Source of the DNA: Lentisphaeria bacterium
GTDB lineage: Bacteria > Verrucomicrobiota > Lentisphaeria > Oligosphaerales > Oligosphaeraceae
NCBI GenBank assembly: GCA_016303095.1
Contig: JAEDMH010000024.1
Span: forward strand, 1 to 21,569
Direction of reading: 5' to 3'
DNA length: 21,569 nucleotides
The notes under the pieces were generated by a model. That model was given only the letters and a program-made list of their open reading frames with translations, searched no databases and was not told where the DNA came from. Numbering within the stretch: position 1 is the first letter of the stretch; each line of letters starts with the position of its first letter. Both the position numbers and the translations under genes were made by a program. This document shows positions 17,640 through 21,569 of the stretch, piece by piece.

Positions 17640-20096
17640 TCAAGGGGCGGGGGAGGAGGTTGTCTGGAGGCAGCCGGGGGCATGGGGGCCGGCGTGCTCC
17701 CGGGAACATTGCCGGAGCACCGCCTGCTGGGTTCCCCGCTCCACGATGCAGGCGTCGCTGTTGGGAAGATAGGCGAAGAAGAAGAGCTCTTTTTCTCCCT
17801 GGGGATTGGTCCACTCCTGAACGCCGGATCCTTCATGGCTCTGGCGAATGGCCTCCAGCACTTCCTGGGGCAATCCCTCGGCTTGATCCAGAAAATCCTC
17901 CAGCCCCTCCTCGGGCTTCCGGGTGTCCAGCCGGCAAAGCCCCTCCTCCGCACGATTCAGGAGATATTTCTCCAAAATGCCATCCTCCAGCCCATTGCCA
18001 TTCTTGGCCAGAAGGCCCACCAGACGCTCGAAATGGACATCCGCCCCCATGACCCCCACAAAGTTCCCCTGGGCATCCAGCACAGGGGCGCTGCAGGCCA
18101 GCAGCATCCGCCCCTGTTCCCCAGAATCCCGGTAGGGACGCCCCCAGACGACCTCCGTGGAACGGCTCTCCTCCCAGGCCTTCCGGGTGGCCACATACCA
18201 GGGACGCCGACGGTTGTCAAAGTCCTCGGCATATTCGGGATTGAAGGGATAGGCGATTTGCAGCCCCGTTTCCTCCAGCCCCAGGAAGGCCCGCCGGAAG
18301 AGAAGCCCCTCCTGGAGCATCTGGGACTCCAACACGGGAATCGACTGGGGAGAGAGCCGGTCCGCCCCGGAGGAGGTCAGCACCAGACGACGGAGGTAGC
18401 CTCCCAGAGGCCGCATCCGCTCCAGCATGGGGAGGAATTTTTGGGGGTCTCCCCCAGGGGCCACCACATAGGAGAGGATCTCCGGGTTGATGCGCTTGCC
18501 ATAATAGACGGGGGAGGAGACCTTTCCGAAGGCGGGGCCTTCCCATTTCCGGTATTCCCGGTACTCCAGCACCGGCATGGCCGAGGCGGAGACCACAGGC
18601 GGGGTGCTGTAGAGGAAGGAGGCCAGATCCGCCGTGCGCCGCAGCCGGCCGCTCAAGGAAACCATCTGCTGGGACAGGGCGATGGCGGACTCCATCACCT
18701 TGGCCTCCATGGAAAGGAGACGCTGGCGATAGTTCAAGATGTCGTTGTTCTCCTGGAGCATCCGGGAGCGCTCCTGCTCCAGATTCCGCTCCTGAATCGC
18801 CCGGTCCCGCACCTGGGCCATGGAAACCACCATCAGCAGCAACGCCGTGATCCAGCCCGCCGCAATGAGCCCCACCACCAACTGGATGTGGTGGGCCAAA
18901 AAACGACGGACGCTCATCCACCAAGTGTCAGGACGGGCCGCCACAGGCTCGTCCGCCAAATACCGCCGAATGTCCTGGCAAAATTCCCCCACCGTGGCGT
19001 ACCGGTCTTCCGGATCATAGGCGGTGGCCTTGTCAATGATGGCCGCCAAGGCAGGATGAATGGGGACGCCGTAGGGATTCTCCACGGGAAGACGATGCCC
19101 CGCCAGAATCTCCCCCGCCAATTCCCGGACGCTATGGGCCTGGAAGGCGTGGCGCAAGGTGGCGATTTCGTAGAGGATCAGCCCCAAGGCATAGATGTCG
19201 GCCCGGGCGTCCCGGCGTTTGCCCCCATAGGCCTCCGGGGGAATGAAGCGGGGCGTGCCGTCCAAATGAGGCTTGCCGGGACGTTTGGCCTCGGTGGCCA
19301 GGCATTTGGCAATGCCCCAGTCCATCACATAGGCCTCTCCATACTCCCCCAGCATGAGATTCTCCGGCTTCAAATCGCAGTGGATCACGCCCCGGGAGTG
19401 GGCATAGCCCACGGCATCGCAGAGGCGGAGAAAAATCTCCACGTGGTAGTGGAGCTTGTCCCGATACTCCCATCGGGAAAGGCGATGGTGGGCCAGTTCG
19501 GCGGCATCCGCCTCCAGGATTTCCTTGAGGGTGCGCCCCTTCACCAGCTTCATGGCCAGGTGGATCCCGGGGCCCTTGTCCTTCAGCAGCCCATACACGG
19601 AGACCACCGCCGGATGCTCCAGCTGGGCGGTGATCAGGGCCTCGTTCCAGAAGGCGTGGCGCACGGCGGGATTGTCCAAATGCTCCGGGCGCAAGGACTT
19701 GAGGGCCACAATGCGGCGGAGGACCTTGTCCTGGGCCTGGGAAAGAAGCCCCTGCCCCCCCTCCGCAAAGCGCTTCAGGATGGCATATTGCTCCTCCAAC
19801 TGCCCCAGATTCAATCCCTCCAGGGAGGTTTCCTCCCCTTCCGGCAGCTCCTCCACCGGCTTCCCCGGGGAAGAAGATTCCGGGGAGAAGGAGGCCGGCT
19901 GCCCGTGATGGCCATGCTTCAGCACCCGGTGCTGGAGAAAATCCACCATGTCCCCCAGAACCTTGGTGGTTCCTTCGGCAGAGGCTCCCGGGAGCCTTTC
20001 CGGAGCCTTCTCCGGCTTCTCCGGCATCTCCAGACGGCAAGTCACATCCAGCTCCCGAGAGGGAGATTCCTTGGTTGGTTCGGATTTCGGGCACAT
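17640..20096 (-). CDS. Membrane Ser/Thr protein kinase with extracytoplasmic Cache sensor domain
   Basis: An 818-residue receptor kinase is predicted. Residues 1-100 are a Pro/Glu-rich, low-complexity leader. The kinase domain (about 104-380) shows the glycine loop FAEGGQGLLSQA, Lys133 in RIVALKSL, Glu152, the catalytic loop HCDLKPEN (239-246), DWG (259-261) where most kinases have DFG, and PPE near 287. One membrane helix (about 403-427) follows, then a Gln/Arg/Glu-rich, probably coiled segment to about 470. A Cache-type ligand-binding region (about 500-740) contains RRPWYVATRK and VMGADVHFERL. The single helix would place the C terminus outside the membrane. MCPKSEP (ATG 20096) is chosen because an open frame 32 codons longer overlaps sfsA. 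No ribosome site is visible. Ligand and targets are unknown. Confidence 0.85.
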   Translation of the reverse strand: MCPKSEPTKESPSRELDVTCRLEMPEKPEKAPERLPGASAEGTTKVLGDMVDFLQHRVLKHGHHGQPASFSPESSSPGKPVEELPEGEETSLEGLNLGQLEEQYAILKRFAEGGQGLLSQAQDKVLRRIVALKSLRPEHLDNPAVRHAFWNEALITAQLEHPAVVSVYGLLKDKGPGIHLAMKLVKGRTLKEILEADAAELAHHRLSRWEYRDKLHYHVEIFLRLCDAVGYAHSRGVIHCDLKPENLMLGEYGEAYVMDWGIAKCLATEAKRPGKPHLDGTPRFIPPEAYGGKRRDARADIYALGLILYEIATLRHAFQAHSVRELAGEILAGHRLPVENPYGVPIHPALAAIIDKATAYDPEDRYATVGEFCQDIRRYLADEPVAARPDTWWMSVRRFLAHHIQLVVGLIAAGWITALLLMVVSMAQVRDRAIQERNLEQERSRMLQENNDILNYRQRLLSMEAKVMESAIALSQQMVSLSGRLRRTADLASFLYSTPPVVSASAMPVLEYREYRKWEGPAFGKVSSPVYYGKRINPEILSYVVAPGGDPQKFLPMLERMRPLGGYLRRLVLTSSGADRLSPQSIPVLESQMLQEGLLFRRAFLGLEETGLQIAYPFNPEYAEDFDNRRRPWYVATRKAWEESRSTEVVWGRPYRDSGEQGRMLLACSAPVLDAQGNFVGVMGADVHFERLVGLLAKNGNGLEDGILEKYLLNRAEEGLCRLDTRKPEEGLEDFLDQAEGLPQEVLEAIRQSHEGSGVQEWTNPQGEKELFFFAYLPNSDACIVERGTQQAVLRQCSREHAGPHAPGCLQTTSSPAP

Positions 20097-20125
20097 GGGA
20101 GAAAATATAATGGACAGGGGGGAGA

Positions 20126-20830
20126 CTACCGGGGCTCCAGGCGAACGGGAAGAAGGCCTTTCGCCTGCAGCGTGGCGGGGGTCACCCGGCATTCCACCGC
20201 CAGAAGACGCACCCCGGCCGCCGCCGCCTCCCGCAGCGCCTCCCCAAAGGCAGGGTCTCTCCGGTCATGGGGGCGCACTTCCGCCATCCCCTCCATCTGC
20301 ACCACAAAAAGCACGCAGGCCCCATGCCCCCCACGACGCAAATCCGCCAATTCCCGGAGGTGCTTCGCCCCCCGCAAGGTGGGAGCATCGGGGAACATCG
20401 CCACCCCATCCTCCTCCAAGGTCACCCCCTTCACCTCCAAAAAGGTGGTCGACTCCCCCTCCTGAATCTGAAAGTCAAAGCGGGAAGCCCCCCAGGATAC
20501 CTCCCGACGAAAACACGCCCCCGCCCCAAAAAGCCCGGAGACAGGAAGCCACTCCGCCGCCACTTGGTTGGGCGCCTGGGAATCCAAATTCACCATGAGG
20601 GGGGCTCTCCCGGGACGCGGCTTCTCCAGGGACACCAAGTCATATCGGGTCTTGCGCAGGGGATTCTCCGAGGGCGCCAAATACACCCGGGTCCCCGGCA
20701 AAAGCAATTCCCGGCAGCGCCCCGTGTTCTTCACATGGACCACCTCCCGGCGCCCCTCCACCTCCACATGGGCCACAAAACGGTTGGGCCGCTCCCAAAA
20801 CCGGGCAGGCACCACCTGACGATATTCCAT
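20126..20830 (-). CDS. sfsA: SfsA family protein (sugar fermentation stimulation)
   Basis: SfsA was named for an effect on maltose use in E. coli. Members have a nucleic-acid-binding (OB-like) N-terminal part and a nuclease-like C-terminal part, but the molecular role is not settled. The 234-residue protein shows the expected FWERPNRF near 12, HVKNTGRCRELLLPG near 32, VNLDSQAPN near 80, SRFDF near 116, LEVKGVTL near 131, FPDAPTLRGAKHL and a late HDRRDPAF segment. ATG at 20830 has GGAG six bases upstream. It lies 21 bases after the aldolase-like gene and 29 before the kinase. It looks intact. Confidence 0.94.
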   Translation of the reverse strand: MEYRQVVPARFWERPNRFVAHVEVEGRREVVHVKNTGRCRELLLPGTRVYLAPSENPLRKTRYDLVSLEKPRPGRAPLMVNLDSQAPNQVAAEWLPVSGLFGAGACFRREVSWGASRFDFQIQEGESTTFLEVKGVTLEEDGVAMFPDAPTLRGAKHLRELADLRRGGHGACVLFVVQMEGMAEVRPHDRRDPAFGEALREAAAAGVRLLAVECRVTPATLQAKGLLPVRLEPR

Positions 20831-20851
20831 GGGCGACTCCGCTCCCCCGTC

Positions 20852-21541
20852 TCAAGGCAAGTTGGCCACCCGGGCCTGGGAGCCAAAGGCCCCGTCCCAC
20901 GCCCGCCGGAATTTGGCCACGGAGGCCTCGGTCATGGGATGGGCGGCCATCTTCCAGGCCAGCTCCGGCGACACCGTCACGGTGTGCGCCCCCGCTCCCA
21001 ACACCCCCACAATCTGACGCACATTCCGGAAGGAGGCCGCCAAAATCTGGGAGGAAAGCCCCCGACGCGCGAGAAACTCCGCCGTCCGGGAGACCATCTC
21101 CTCCCCGGATTCCCCCCCGTCCTCAATGTGGTTGATGTACGGCGCCAGGAAAGAAGCCCCCTGCGCCGCCGCCAACATGGCCTGGGATACGCTGTGTATG
21201 GTGGTGGCCGTAAAGGAAATCCCCGCCTTCCGCAACATCGGCATGGCCCGATACCCTTCCCCCGTCACGGGAACCTTCACGTAGAAGGGCCCCTCCCCCG
21301 CCCCATGGGCCCATAACGCCCGGGCATCCTCCAAAATCTCCTCCGCCGTCCCCCCCATCACTTGCACATGCAGAATCCGCTCCGCCCCAATCACCCCCCG
21401 GATGTCCTTCAACAACCCCCAAAAATGGGCAGGATGCTCCTTCACGATCAACGTGGGACAGGTGGTCACCCCCGCCAAGGGCAAACCCTCCACCCCACGG
21501 ACAATCTCCTCGAGATTGGCTGTGTCTAAAAACAAAAACAT
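20852..21541 (-). CDS. Transaldolase / fructose-6-phosphate aldolase-like protein
   Basis: This is a TIM-barrel class I aldolase of the small transaldolase (FSA) group. In the 229-residue frame the conserved Asp6 (FLDTANL), Thr26, Gln60 (HVQV), Schiff-base Lys89 (FYVKVPVTGEGYRA), Tyr135 and Ser170 (AASFRN) are present. Two usual active-site residues are changed: position 28 in GVTTCPTL is Cys where FSA has Asn, and the APYINH segment has His138 where Arg is usual. A changed substrate is therefore possible. The start is ATG 21541, six bases from GGAGG; a GTG one codon upstream is also open. It is the first gene of a tightly spaced run that includes sfsA and the kinase. The window ends 28 bases upstream. 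Confidence 0.85.
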   Translation of the reverse strand: MFLFLDTANLEEIVRGVEGLPLAGVTTCPTLIVKEHPAHFWGLLKDIRGVIGAERILHVQVMGGTAEEILEDARALWAHGAGEGPFYVKVPVTGEGYRAMPMLRKAGISFTATTIHSVSQAMLAAAQGASFLAPYINHIEDGGESGEEMVSRTAEFLARRGLSSQILAASFRNVRQIVGVLGAGAHTVTVSPELAWKMAAHPMTEASVAKFRRAWDGAFGSQARVANLP

Positions 21542-21569
21542 CACTCGCCTCCAACACTCACCGAAAAAA

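Overview
The window is a GC-rich bacterial chromosome segment carrying 19 protein genes, all on the minus strand and almost all housekeeping. No mobile element, CRISPR array, rRNA or tRNA was found. A Planctomycetes-Verrucomicrobia-Chlamydiae (PVC) lineage, perhaps Lentisphaerota or Verrucomicrobiota, is the best guess. The hints are a Ser/Thr kinase with a GGQG glycine loop, a DWG in place of DFG and a Cache sensor; a short GGQ release-factor-like protein with an extra C-terminal helical domain; and a FabD nucleophile elbow reading GLSLGE. This placement is inference from recalled family features. DnaK carries the insert typical of Gram-negative bacteria, which fits.

In transcription order (right to left): (1) 21541-14961, a tightly spaced run of a transaldolase/fructose-6-phosphate aldolase-like gene, sfsA, a membrane receptor Ser/Thr kinase, an amidohydrolase, a release-factor-like gene and proA, with gaps of 19-42 bases. 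(2) 14771-7994, dapA, a DUF177 gene, rpmF, plsX, fabD, fabG, acpP and fabF: lysine/cell-wall precursor synthesis followed by the conserved L32/fatty-acid cluster. fabH is not in its common place between plsX and fabD. (3) 7981-4332, proB directly after fabF, then a U32-family (RlhA-like) gene. (4) 4079-17, the chaperone block dnaK, groES, groEL after a 252-base leader with three inverted repeats.

The two proline genes proB and proA lie about 7 kb apart, on either side of the dapA/fatty-acid block. acpP stands between unusually long spacers (281 and 404 bases), which suggests separate control of this abundant protein. Several genes start after pyrimidine-rich leaders with no clear Shine-Dalgarno sequence, while others have a good one; where present it was used to correct starts (dnaK, fabF, the DUF177 gene, the aldolase).

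No clearly new multi-gene system was found. The items most worth a second look are the aldolase with changed active-site residues (Cys28, His138), the Cache receptor kinase, the release-factor-like protein preceded by a perfect 11-base inverted repeat, and the structured dnaK leader. All assignments come from reading motifs by eye; no search was run.
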